Both the position numbers and the translations under genes were made by a program. Source: JADFUS01 sp036653215 (GTDB taxonomy: Bacteria > Bacteroidota > Bacteroidia > Bacteroidales > Rikenellaceae). Taken from it: a DNA stretch of 20,394 nt. Of this stretch, positions 7,413 through 15,188 are shown piece by piece (the stretch's first letter is position 1; each line of letters opens with the position of its first letter). The notes beneath the pieces are model-generated. The model did no database searches. It saw only the letters and a program-made list of their open reading frames with translations, and was not told where the DNA came from. The stretch lies in the NCBI GenBank assembly GCA_036653215.1, contig JAVVUK010000023.1, positions 1-20,394 of the forward strand. The letters are read 5' to 3'.

Positions 7413-7963
7413 AAATAGGGCTATATTTTGGGTCTTTTAACCCAATCCACAAAGGACACATTGCTATATCTCGATTTATGGTAGATAATGGTTATTGCGA
7501 CGAGTTATGGATTGTCGTATCACCACAAAGTCCTTTTAAGACAGCGGACACCCTTGCCTCAGACGAAGATAGGCTCACCATGGTAGACCTTGCCATCCAT
7601 GAAGAAAAGCTTGAAAAACAGATCAAAACGTGCAACATAGAGATGCAGATGCCACGACCATCGTGGAGCATTGATACTCTACGCCTTCTTATTAAAACAT
7701 ATCCAGAACATTCTTTTTTCATAGTCATGGGAGAAGACAACTTGAAAGATTTTGATAAGTGGAGAGAGCATGATGAGATACAACGATTGGCAGAGATATT
7801 GGTATATCCACGTAAAGGGATTGAAAAAGGGATATTAGAAGCTCCACTACTAAACTACGACTCCACCTCAATACGTAAAAGGATAAAAGACAAAAAGCCG
7901 ATTGGCGAATATGTTTCTAAAAGTGTAGAGTTATTTATTAAAGAAAAAGGGATATATGATTGA
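7409..7963 (+). CDS. nadD: nicotinate-nucleotide adenylyltransferase
   Basis: Joins nicotinate mononucleotide and ATP to form deamido-NAD in NAD synthesis. 184 residues. The nucleotidyltransferase motif GLYFGSFNPIHKGH is at 4-17 (HxGH at 14-17) and the second signature, of ISSTxIR type, is DSTSIRKRI at 151-159. The NadD-specific MGEDNLKDFDKWRE segment is near 107-120. It overlaps gmk by four bases and the following small gene by eight, consistent with one tightly packed operon. Confidence 0.95.
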   Translation: MKIGLYFGSFNPIHKGHIAISRFMVDNGYCDELWIVVSPQSPFKTADTLASDEDRLTMVDLAIHEEKLEKQIKTCNIEMQMPRPSWSIDTLRLLIKTYPEHSFFIVMGEDNLKDFDKWREHDEIQRLAEILVYPRKGIEKGILEAPLLNYDSTSIRKRIKDKKPIGEYVSKSVELFIKEKGIYD

Positions 7964-8153
7964 TGATAATAATGTAGATGCCCTTATGGAAAGGGGAAAA
8001 CAAAATCTTACAGCCGGATATAAGGGCTCTGCCCTAAACGATTTTTTAAGAGTGCTTGAGTTAACAGACAACAAGCATCGTGAGGCTAAAGAATATGTTG
8101 ATATGATAAACGAGATATTTGCCTTTGTGCACATAGACAACTATAATCCATAA
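7956..8153 (+). CDS. 65-residue TPR-like protein of unknown function
   Basis: A small acidic, helical protein. Residues about 8-50 (LMERGKQNLTAGYKGSALNDFLRVLELTDNKHREAKEYVDMI) have the spacing of a single tetratricopeptide repeat plus a capping helix: G at position 8 of the repeat, A/L at the helix contacts, and a turn before the second half. The ATG overlaps the end of nadD by eight bases, and a strong terminator begins 20 bp after the stop codon, so it is the last gene of the yicC-gmk-nadD unit. I recall similar short proteins with an 'NYNP'-like end after nadD in other Bacteroidales, which supports it as real, but I cannot verify this here. No function is known; a single TPR suggests a protein-binding adaptor. 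Confidence 0.72.
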   Translation: MIDDNNVDALMERGKQNLTAGYKGSALNDFLRVLELTDNKHREAKEYVDMINEIFAFVHIDNYNP

Positions 8154-8173
8154 AAAGAGACTATTAAAAAACG

Positions 8174-8221
8174 AGAATACACCCCTGCTACAAATAATTG
8201 TAGCAGGGGTGTATTCTTTTT
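8174..8221. terminator. long bidirectional terminator between convergent units
   Basis: A perfect 20-bp inverted repeat: 8174-8193 (starting AGAATACACCCCTGCTACAA) with 8198-8217, four-base loop ATAA. On the plus strand TTTTT follows (8217-8221), serving the nadD operon. On the minus strand the stem is followed by CTCGTTTTTTAATAG, serving the lipoprotein gene that ends at 8252. Confidence 0.9.
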
Positions 8222-8251
8222 AAAGCCTCTGTTTTTTTTGTATTTCAGATA

Positions 8252-9727
8252 TTACTCTATTGTAATTGTGACTGCCGCATCAGAGGCAATTGTCACATAG
8301 TCGGAAGTAATTGAAAGTGTTCCTGTTTTTCCACGAGCAGTAGCATTCGCCCTAAACCAAAACGACTGACTTCCTTGTGTGAACACCAATGGATTTTCAA
8401 AAAGAGTGTAATCATCATTTTCAAATCCTGTAACTACAAAATTAATCATTGATGTGCCAGCAGGAGCTTCTCCATCAGATGTAGCAATAGTTACACTAAT
8501 ATCACAAATATCTTTTTCTACTGTAAATGTAGCTTCTTTCTGCCCATTAATAGATAGACCTACTTGACAGTCGTATTTCTTTTGTGGAGGAGAAAGAGGT
8601 TTTACTTTTATGACATAATCATTTTGTTCACTGACAAAAGTAGCATCGGCAGATGTGAATGAGAGGTTAAGATTTTTATTTACAGCACTCGAATTGATAT
8701 TAAAATAGAACCATGCGTAGTTACTTCCTTTAGTGATAACAGCCGTTGGCGTTTCTAAAACATAATCGGCAGCAGCAACCCCTGTGATATAAGGAACTAA
8801 TGATATATCAGCAGAAGCTTTAACACGGTCTTTAGTCTCGAAATATACAGCTACACGCTGTGCTTCTGTTGCTCCATTTACAAAATAAACATCTGTCAAA
8901 TCGGGATACCAACGAACCTCGACCTTTGTTTTTGTTATCGGACCTTTAACAGTAAATATTATAGAAGAAGCAGAAGCAATAACATCAGCATCATCAGAAG
9001 TGGCTGTAACAGTTATTTTCGCCTCCACGTCATTCCCGAAATCTTTTGCAGCAAATTTTATAGTCGCTGTTTTAGATGTTTCACCAGCCTCGAAAGTAAC
9101 AAATGATGTGCTTAATGCACCATTTACAGGGGCGTTTGACTGAGATATAAGTTTTACAGTGATTTTCTCTTTGGATATTTTGCTTAAATTAACAGCTATT
9201 GTTTTTGTAACATCACTACCAGCAACAGAGACAGATGTCCCATCTGTAGATATTGAAACTTCCGCTTTTAGACCATCATCTGCCACATCTCCCTTAACGT
9301 TAAAGGTTGTATACGACGGAGACAAAACTACTTTTTCAGCTTTGGTAGAAGCTGTTACCGTTACAGATTTTTCTTCAGAACCAGAAGGATATGACGATGC
9401 AGGGAATGTTATTGTCGCTTTTGCACTCTTTGTACCTTTAAGTATTATCACTTTTGGATCTGACAACACGGCACTTCCATCATTGATGTCAAGAGAAAGG
9501 GAAACTTCGATATCTCTATCAACATCTTCGGCAGAGGAAACGAGAATGTCTTTTTTCACATCGGAACCCAAAACAGTAATAATCCCACTTTCATTACCAG
9601 TAATGCCAATAGTTATTTCTTTTATGCCTTCTTCCTCCTTCTGTTCGCCTTTAACAGGATCTTGGCAAGAGGTGAAGACCATTGCAAATGATGTCAACAT
9701 CATTAATAATAAGTTTACCTTTTTCAT
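8252..9727 (-). CDS. modular lipoprotein with four beta-sandwich-like repeats (paralogue A)
   Basis: A 491-residue predicted lipoprotein. Signal MKKVNLLLMMLTSFAMVFTS ends in a lipobox with Cys21. Four modules of about 105-110 residues follow, at roughly 36-146, 156-263, 269-375 and 383-491. The first two share a pattern of the type S.SVAGSDVTKTI.V.LS...ITVKL...GA...F.AGETSKTATIKFAA..F...V.AKVTVTA, which resembles Calx-beta-type extracellular beta-sandwich domains; this family call is tentative. Modules three and four are more diverged but keep the ending GK.G...I.S...IS/IAS. No catalytic motif is visible, so a structural, adhesive or ligand-binding envelope role is likely. The residues after Cys21 (QDPVKGE) are a weaker surface-export match than in its neighbour. 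It lies downstream of paralogue B with its own promoter-like box and a strong shared terminator. Confidence 0.8.
   Translation of the reverse strand: MKKVNLLLMMLTSFAMVFTSCQDPVKGEQKEEEGIKEITIGITGNESGIITVLGSDVKKDILVSSAEDVDRDIEVSLSLDINDGSAVLSDPKVIILKGTKSAKATITFPASSYPSGSEEKSVTVTASTKAEKVVLSPSYTTFNVKGDVADDGLKAEVSISTDGTSVSVAGSDVTKTIAVNLSKISKEKITVKLISQSNAPVNGALSTSFVTFEAGETSKTATIKFAAKDFGNDVEAKITVTATSDDADVIASASSIIFTVKGPITKTKVEVRWYPDLTDVYFVNGATEAQRVAVYFETKDRVKASADISLVPYITGVAAADYVLETPTAVITKGSNYAWFYFNINSSAVNKNLNLSFTSADATFVSEQNDYVIKVKPLSPPQKKYDCQVGLSINGQKEATFTVEKDICDISVTIATSDGEAPAGTSMINFVVTGFENDDYTLFENPLVFTQGSQSFWFRANATARGKTGTLSITSDYVTIASDAAVTITIE
8941..9262 (-). repeat. shared module: copy in paralogue A
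   Basis: Codes for residues about 156-263 of the downstream lipoprotein and aligns without large gaps to 10363-10684. Both copies carry SISTD.TSVSV at the start and SKTATIKFAA in the middle, and stretches such as the one coding AAKDF/AATDF are visibly similar at DNA level. This is module-level duplication, distinct from the N-terminal similarity. Confidence 0.75.
9684..9727 (-). repeat. near-identical signal-peptide region: copy in paralogue A
   Basis: 44 bp differing at only three positions from 11433-11476. Both code for the start of the lipoprotein signal. The segment contains a near-perfect palindrome at 9687-9704 (one central mismatch); in the other copy the palindrome is perfect. Confidence 0.85.
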
Positions 9728-9776
9728 TCTTTATACCTAATAGATTGTTATTTTTATACAAGTATTTATATGGCAG

Positions 9777-9784
9777 CAAATATA
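9777..9784 (-). promoter_or_regulatory. candidate -7 box for lipoprotein paralogue A
   Basis: Minus strand TATATTTG, a match to TAnnTTTG, followed by CTGCCAT, 49 bp before the start codon. The same box followed by CTG occurs 45 bp before paralogue B. No clear TTTG lies at the -33 distance. Confidence 0.45.
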
Positions 9785-9838
9785 TGAATAAAAATCTAAT
9801 TTATCATGTTTTTTGTTATTTTTGATAACTATATTACA

Positions 9839-9866
9839 AAAAAGACGCATATTATTGCGTCTTTTT
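9839..9866 (-). terminator. terminator of lipoprotein paralogue B
   Basis: An 11-bp perfect stem AAAAAGACGCA (9839-9849) with TGCGTCTTTTT (9856-9866), six-base loop. Read on the minus strand, the closing arm ends in TTTTT. It lies about 95 bp past the stop codon at 9962. The stretch between (9867-9961) holds only a small GATTTT-act-AAAATC hairpin near 9928-9942 and no gene that I can see. Confidence 0.75.
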
Positions 9867-9961
9867 ATGTATTATAATTTCACAATCGGTTTACTAAGCT
9901 ATAATCAGAGATGTTAACTGATAAGAGATTTTACTAAAATCCTATTTTTAAGATCTAAGCT

Positions 9962-11476
9962 CTATCGACTTACTACTTTAAGACGACATGGTTGTTGCGT
10001 AGATATAAAGGTCGTTCCTGTTGAGAAGAAATCTATCGTTCCCTCCTTACCTATGGCACTCTTCATAACTTTAAAATTGCAATACCCAAAGTTTGTGTCT
10101 TCATATATTAAGTTTAACCCATCTTCAAATACGACATCTTCGTTTGTCAAATCTCCAGTAAGTTGGTATGTAAACTCAACAGCTGGGTTAAAAAAGAATT
10201 TATCATCAAAGGCAGGATTAGTAACACTTGAATAAATAGTCATTCTCATAAATCCTGTTTTCTCATAAGATTTAGGGAATATAAGATCTCCTTCTAATGG
10301 GGAAAAATCGGGTGTATCATAATACACGTCCCATTTTACTTGTCCATCTTGTTTATCCATAGGACCTGCTACATTAAATATTATTGTAGAGGCATTAGAT
10401 TTAATATCAACATCTTCGGAAGTAGCAGTTACAGTCACTTTTGCCTCGACGTCCTTTTGAAAATCAGTAGCCGCAAATTTTATGGTCGCTGTTTTTGAAA
10501 TTTCACCAGCAGCGAACTCCACAGAGGAACTACTCAAAGCACCTGTAACAGAGCTATTTGATTGAGCAACAAGTTTTATAACGACAGCCTCTGCTGAAGG
10601 TTTGCTTAATTTTATGTCTATTGTTTTTGTTATATCCACATCTTTAACTGAAACAGAAGTAGCATCTGTAGATATTGAAGCTTCAGGATTTGGATTTTCA
10701 GTGATCACAAATCTTAATTGGATAGTAGGTATATTAACAGTAACCTTACTACTTACGCAACTAAAATTTATAGGCATAGACCCTACACGACCTTGAGGAA
10801 CCGTAATTGTAAGTTTTAATGATGTTTGTCCTTTAGCTATTTTTACAGGATATGGATTCCATTTAACACCATCTGTACCCACAAAATCTGCTGGGAAGTC
10901 ATAAGCACAGACAATCTCGATATCGCTATTAACAGCTTTTGAAAGAGCAAAATTAATAACGGCAACTCCTGCGGCATCTGTTGTGTTTATCTCTTGAGAA
11001 ACCACAGTTGCTGTAACCTCTGATAAAATTTCTTCTCCTTCTTCTCCTTTAACATTAAATATTGTAACATCTGGAGACAGAGACACCTTTACAGCAGATG
11101 TAGAAGCTGTTACTTTAATTGGTTTTTCTGTCGTTCCCTTAAGAAATTTTGATGCAGGGAAAGTAATTGTCACCTTTGTACTTTTTGTCCCTTTCACTAT
11201 TGTTGCCTTTTGAGCCGACAAAACGGCACTTCCGTCAGTAACACCGAGAGATAGAGAAACCTCTATATCTCTATCGACATCTTCAACAGCAGAAATAGTA
11301 ATGTCTTTTGACACATCTGAGCCAGCAACAGAAATAACATCTCCGCCATTACCGGTAACGCCTATTGTTATTTCTTTTATTTCCTCTTCGGCATTAGCGT
11401 TATCACTATCACTACAAGAGGAAAATAGAACTGCAAATGATGTTAACATCATTAATAATAAATTTGCCTTTTTCAT
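9962..11476 (-). CDS. modular lipoprotein with beta-sandwich-like repeats (paralogue B)
   Basis: A 504-residue predicted lipoprotein. Signal MKKANLLLMMLTSFAVLFSS has its lipobox Cys at residue 21, followed by SDSDN, which resembles the Ser/Asp-rich export signal that sends Bacteroidetes lipoproteins to the cell surface. Modules: about 33-144 (close to module 1 of paralogue A), 155-262 (a diverged module with no close partner in A), 265-372 (close to module 2 of A) and a C-terminal one at 378-504. The last aligns best with module 3 of A: both follow a GP linker with VRW or VKW, and share the pattern SA(V/I).K....F.S....F(V/I)S near the end. No enzymatic motif is seen; a surface binding or structural role is inferred. 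It has its own promoter-like box and terminator. Confidence 0.8.
   Translation of the reverse strand: MKKANLLLMMLTSFAVLFSSCSDSDNANAEEEIKEITIGVTGNGGDVISVAGSDVSKDITISAVEDVDRDIEVSLSLGVTDGSAVLSAQKATIVKGTKSTKVTITFPASKFLKGTTEKPIKVTASTSAVKVSLSPDVTIFNVKGEEGEEILSEVTATVVSQEINTTDAAGVAVINFALSKAVNSDIEIVCAYDFPADFVGTDGVKWNPYPVKIAKGQTSLKLTITVPQGRVGSMPINFSCVSSKVTVNIPTIQLRFVITENPNPEASISTDATSVSVKDVDITKTIDIKLSKPSAEAVVIKLVAQSNSSVTGALSSSSVEFAAGEISKTATIKFAATDFQKDVEAKVTVTATSEDVDIKSNASTIIFNVAGPMDKQDGQVKWDVYYDTPDFSPLEGDLIFPKSYEKTGFMRMTIYSSVTNPAFDDKFFFNPAVEFTYQLTGDLTNEDVVFEDGLNLIYEDTNFGYCNFKVMKSAIGKEGTIDFFSTGTTFISTQQPCRLKVVSR
10363..10684 (-). repeat. shared module: copy in paralogue B
   Basis: Codes for residues about 265-372 and aligns to 8941-9262 of the downstream paralogue (see that entry). 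In B it is the third module, in A the second, because B carries an additional module at about 10691-11014. Confidence 0.75.
11433..11476 (-). repeat. near-identical signal-peptide region: copy in paralogue B
   Basis: 44 bp with three differences from 9684-9727. It contains the perfect 18-bp palindrome AATGATGTTAACATCATT at 11436-11453, lying in codons 8 to 14 of the gene. Confidence 0.85.
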
Positions 11477-11521
11477 AGTTAAGATTATTTAATGGTTATT
11501 TTTAATTGGTTTATGTAACAG

Positions 11522-11529
11522 CAAATATA
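11522..11529 (-). promoter_or_regulatory. candidate -7 box for lipoprotein paralogue B
   Basis: Minus strand TATATTTG followed by CTG, 45 bp before the start codon, the same box and flank as for paralogue A. The -33 element is not clear. Confidence 0.45.
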
Positions 11530-11582
11530 TAAAATAAAAATAATACACATATAATTTTTATGCTTTTTTTAACATTTACATC

Positions 11583-11641
11583 ATAAAATACACCAATACA
11601 CCTACTATTTAATTAATAGTAGGTGTATTGGTGTATTTTAT
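11583..11641 (-). terminator. very long perfect-stem terminator of the plsY-rnr-purD unit
   Basis: Arms 11583-11609 and 11615-11641 form a perfect 27-bp stem with loop TAATT; I checked the pairing base by base. It begins 10 bp after the purD stop codon. The minus strand continues with TATTTTATG. Each arm contains an internal 8-base tandem near-repeat (TACACCAA, TACACCTA). Plus-strand transcription has no gene to end here. Confidence 0.8.
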
Positions 11642-11651
11642 TTAAAAAGTG

Positions 11652-12947
11652 TTAATTTAGAAGATCTTTACCTATATCTTTTCTAAAGTAAATATTGTTG
11701 AATGATATTTTATCTATGATAGAGTAACTTTTAGATACAGCTGACGAGACATCATCACCAAAAGAGGTTATAGACAATACCCTACCGCCATTGGTGTATA
11801 TTTTATCATCTACTTTTTTTGTTCCTGCATGAAAAATAATCGAATTGCTTGATACATTATCCAACCCTTTTATCTCAAACCCTTTTTCATAGCTTTCAGG
11901 ATAACCGCCAGATACACAGACAACAGTAGCTGCTGTTTTACTTGATACCACAAGTTCCTTTTCGTTAAGATTACCAAACACAACACCTTCAAAAAGCTCA
12001 ATTATATCAGACTCTATTCGAGGAACAACGACTTCTGTTTCAGGATCACCAAGACGCACATTATATTCTATTACATAAGGATCACCACCAACATTTATAA
12101 GACCTATAAAAACGAAACCGTTATATATAATACCTTCTTTACAGATGCCATTAATAGTAGGTTTGATGATGCGTTTTTCCACTTTATCTAAAAATTCTTT
12201 TGTGGCAAATGGGACAGGGGACACAGCACCCATACCTCCAGTATTGAGACCTTTATCACCATCGCCAATACGTTTATAATCTTTAGCATTTGGCAATATC
12301 TTATAGCTTTTGCCGTCTGTAAGCACAAAGACCGATAACTCTATGCCACTAAGAAATTCTTCTATCACCACACTATTACCAGCCTCACCAAACTTACCAG
12401 AGAACATCTCACGCAAAGACTCTTTTGCCTCATCTAAAGATTGAGCAATGACCACTCCTTTTCCAGCAGCCAAGCCGTCAGCCTTTAAGACATAAGGAGC
12501 TTTTAACTCTTCTAAAAAGGAAAAAGCATCTTCTATATTCTCCTTCTGAAACGACTTATAGGCAGCCGTAGGGATGCCATTGCGACACATAAATTCTTTA
12601 GCGAAAGACTTACTTCCCTCAAGCTGAGCACCTCCTTTAGAAGGACCTACAACAGGTATATATTTTATATCTTGATCGTTTTGGAAAAAATCGTATATCC
12701 CATTTACTAAAGGACCTTCAGGACCTACAACGACTAAGTTTATTTTATTGGCTAAGACAAATGTCTTTATAGCAGCAAAATCATTTATATTAATTGATAC
12801 ATTTATTCCGCAATCAGAGGTTCCTCCGTTACCATCTGCGATATATAACTTTGCAAGACGAGGACTTTCAGCTATTTTTTTTGCTAAAGCGTGCTCACGT
12901 CCTCCGGAACCTAAAAGTAAGATATTAATAGAATTTGTTAATTTCAT
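11652..12947 (-). CDS. purD: phosphoribosylamine-glycine ligase (GARS)
   Basis: ATP-dependent joining of glycine to 5-phosphoribosylamine, the second step of purine synthesis, cytosolic. 431 residues, normal for PurD. Motifs: N-terminal LLGSGGREHALAKKI (11-25), VVVGPEGPLVNG (72-83), the ATP-grasp segment KADGLAAGKGVV (155-166), NTGGMGAVSP near 235-244, and NVRLGDPETEVVVPRI (297-312) with the metal-binding residues. The family consensus at that site reads RFGDPE; Leu replaces Phe here, a conservative change. Its ATG is seven bases after the rnr stop codon, so it is cotranscribed with rnr, and a 27-bp hairpin terminator follows. Confidence 0.96.
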   Translation of the reverse strand: MKLTNSINILLLGSGGREHALAKKIAESPRLAKLYIADGNGGTSDCGINVSININDFAAIKTFVLANKINLVVVGPEGPLVNGIYDFFQNDQDIKYIPVVGPSKGGAQLEGSKSFAKEFMCRNGIPTAAYKSFQKENIEDAFSFLEELKAPYVLKADGLAAGKGVVIAQSLDEAKESLREMFSGKFGEAGNSVVIEEFLSGIELSVFVLTDGKSYKILPNAKDYKRIGDGDKGLNTGGMGAVSPVPFATKEFLDKVEKRIIKPTINGICKEGIIYNGFVFIGLINVGGDPYVIEYNVRLGDPETEVVVPRIESDIIELFEGVVFGNLNEKELVVSSKTAATVVCVSGGYPESYEKGFEIKGLDNVSSNSIIFHAGTKKVDDKIYTNGGRVLSITSFGDDVSSAVSKSYSIIDKISFNNIYFRKDIGKDLLN

Positions 12948-12954
12948 GTATTAT

Positions 12955-15117
12955 TTATTTGATATAAGTCTCCTTTTGTGTTTTTAAATCGGTATGTGCT
13001 ATAAGTTCAAAGTCTATTAACTTACGTATCATGTCTACCCTTATTACCTTTATCTTCACCTTATCACCAAGTAGTAGGATACGTCCACTTCTATTGCCTA
13101 CATAACGATAACCATCTTTGTCGAAGGTATAAAAATCGTCTTTCATCTCACGAACAGGGACCATGCCTTCAATGCGTGTCTCGGCAAGTTCTACATATAT
13201 ACCCCACTCTGAAACCCCAGATATATAGCCATCAAACTCTTCTCCTATACGATCTTTAAGATATTCAGCCATTTTGTATTTGTCAGAAGCCCTTTCCGCC
13301 TCAGCAGCAACAATCTCTCGTTCTGAAGAATGCTCACATAGCTCTTCATACTCCACCTTAGGAGCACTTGCCCCATTAGACAAATAACGTTGAAGCAACC
13401 TATGCACCATCATATCAGGATAACGACGTATCGGAGAGGTGAAGTGTGTGTAATAGTCAAAAGCAAGACCGTAGTGACCTATATTATCTGTTGTATAAAC
13501 AGCCTTTGCCATAGTACGTATAGCAAGCGTAGTAAGGAGTGTCTCCATCGTCTTACCCTTTATATCTGCAAGAAGGACATTCATCTCTTTCGAGATATCA
13601 CGATTATCTTTTGCCTTCATGACATATCCAAAACGAGTAATAAAAGAGGTAAATTCTCTAAATTTATCTTCTTTAGGCTTATCGTGAACACGATAGACAA
13701 AGGTTTTATTCTTTTGTGCTACATATTCTGCCACGCTTCTATTTGCAAGAAGCATAAACTCTTCGATAAGGTGATTTGAGTCTTTCATCTCTTTAAAGTA
13801 AACTCCAAGAGGCTTACCTGTGCCTTCTTCAAGGACAAACTTCACTTCATCACGCTCAAAGGCGATAGATCCGTTTTCGTAACGTTCAGCACGCAATATT
13901 TTAGCAAGCTCGTCTAACTTTAGTATCTCGGCAGCATATTTATCTTCACCACCCTCGATAACTTTTTGAGCTTCCTCATAGGCGTAACGGCAATTAGACT
14001 TTATAACCGTACGTCCAAACCATTTTGAATGAACCTTAGCCTTATCATCCATCTCTAAGATACAAGAAAAGCAGAGTTTCTCCTCGTCAGGACGCAAAGA
14101 ACATATTCCATTTGAAAGTCTTTCTGGAAGCATAGGCACTACCCTATCTACAAGATAGACAGATGTGGCACGAAGCAGAGCTTCATCGTCAAGGACACTT
14201 CCTTCACGGACATAGTGTGTAACATCAGCTATATGAACGCCTACTTCCCAAAATCCATTGTCGAGTTTACGGATTGAAAGAGCATCGTCAAAGTCTTTTG
14301 CATCGGCAGGGTCGATAGTAAAGGTCGTTATATCACGACAGTCACGACGATTTCCCCTTTCCTTATCTGTTATAATATCAGGGATAGATTCTGCAAAATC
14401 TAATACTTCTTTTGGGAATTCATAAGGTAACGAGAATTCCTCCATTATGGCATTTATCTCCGTATCGTTATCGCCTGGTTTTCCAAGCACTTTAGAAACA
14501 GCACCAACAGGGTTACGGCTTCCTTTAGGGAAACTTTCTATAACCACAGATACCCTATCTCCATCTTTCGCATCGCCAATCTCTTTCAATGGGACGAAAA
14601 TATCATAGGGCATACTCTTTTTATCGGCTATAACAAAGGCAAAATTTTTGCTGATTTCAATGGTACCTATATATTTCTTATCGCTCTTTTTTATGATGTT
14701 GGTAACAATACCCTCTAAACGTCCTTTTTTACGTGATGGATATGTAGCCACCTCGACAATATCTCCAAGAAGAGCATTCGAAAGGTCGTCTATGCCAACT
14801 ATAACATCGTCTTCAAACCCTTCTACCTTCACAAATCCACCAGCAGGAATAATAGAAACAAGCTCTCCTGTAAATTTCTTAAGTTTATCTAAGTTAAAAG
14901 AATATTCATTACCATTAAGAAATATGGTTTTGTTATCTACAAGGGTATTTAGCACAATAGCAACAAGATGATAATATTTGTTACTCAATTTTGGTCCTAT
15001 GGTACGCACAATAGCACTATGACTAAATGAACGCATAGGAGAACCTCTTAATATCTTAACAACTTCTACTGCAATATCTTTCTCAGTAGTGAGTTTTTCT
15101 CTTTTAGGATTTGCCAT
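12955..15117 (-). CDS. rnr: ribonuclease R (RNB-family 3'-5' exoribonuclease)
   Basis: Processive 3'-5' RNA degradation, including structured RNA, in the cytosol. 720 residues, in the range for RNase R. Order: winged-helix-like N-terminus (about 10-75), cold-shock/OB domains (about 80-230), RNB catalytic domain with TFTIDPADAKDFDDALS at 265-281 (the metal-binding aspartates are present), YLVDRVVPMLPERLSN near 321-336 and FTSPIRRYPDMMVHRLLQRY near 570-590, then a C-terminal S1 domain (about 630-710, GEEFDGYISGVSEWGIYVEL). It lies 71 bp downstream of plsY with no terminator between, and seven bases upstream of purD. A one-mismatch TACGTTTC box in the gap could be a weak internal promoter. RNase II is less likely given the length and N-terminal helix-turn-helix. 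Confidence 0.95.
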   Translation of the reverse strand: MANPKREKLTTEKDIAVEVVKILRGSPMRSFSHSAIVRTIGPKLSNKYYHLVAIVLNTLVDNKTIFLNGNEYSFNLDKLKKFTGELVSIIPAGGFVKVEGFEDDVIVGIDDLSNALLGDIVEVATYPSRKKGRLEGIVTNIIKKSDKKYIGTIEISKNFAFVIADKKSMPYDIFVPLKEIGDAKDGDRVSVVIESFPKGSRNPVGAVSKVLGKPGDNDTEINAIMEEFSLPYEFPKEVLDFAESIPDIITDKERGNRRDCRDITTFTIDPADAKDFDDALSIRKLDNGFWEVGVHIADVTHYVREGSVLDDEALLRATSVYLVDRVVPMLPERLSNGICSLRPDEEKLCFSCILEMDDKAKVHSKWFGRTVIKSNCRYAYEEAQKVIEGGEDKYAAEILKLDELAKILRAERYENGSIAFERDEVKFVLEEGTGKPLGVYFKEMKDSNHLIEEFMLLANRSVAEYVAQKNKTFVYRVHDKPKEDKFREFTSFITRFGYVMKAKDNRDISKEMNVLLADIKGKTMETLLTTLAIRTMAKAVYTTDNIGHYGLAFDYYTHFTSPIRRYPDMMVHRLLQRYLSNGASAPKVEYEELCEHSSEREIVAAEAERASDKYKMAEYLKDRIGEEFDGYISGVSEWGIYVELAETRIEGMVPVREMKDDFYTFDKDGYRYVGNRSGRILLLGDKVKIKVIRVDMIRKLIDFELIAHTDLKTQKETYIK

Positions 15118-15188
15118 TATTTTAATTTTTAAGAAACGTATCTATTTTTAGGAACTAACGTTATGGCTCGATAAAATGTTGCTATAAA

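Noticed and set aside
9159..9740. 193-residue open frame on the plus strand opposite lipoprotein A
   Set aside because: Antisense shadow of a repeat-rich Thr/Ser/Val gene; no recognisable motif, start context or conservation in the equivalent stretch opposite paralogue B.
9867..9961. A small gene or RNA between lipoprotein B and its terminator
   Set aside because: No start codon with a credible frame and only a weak 6-bp hairpin; best regarded as 3' untranslated sequence.
8252..11476. The repeats as a CRISPR or short tandem DNA array
   Set aside because: Repeat units are diverged coding modules of about 320 bp with an open frame, not short identical repeats with spacers.
11583..11641. The 27-bp inverted repeat as terminal repeats of an insertion sequence or miniature element
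   Set aside because: Only a five-base loop separates the arms, no target duplication is evident, and its place 10 bp after purD fits a terminator.
13390..13779. 129-residue plus-strand frame inside rnr
   Set aside because: Complement of the catalytic RNB domain, which is intact on the minus strand; no motif of its own.
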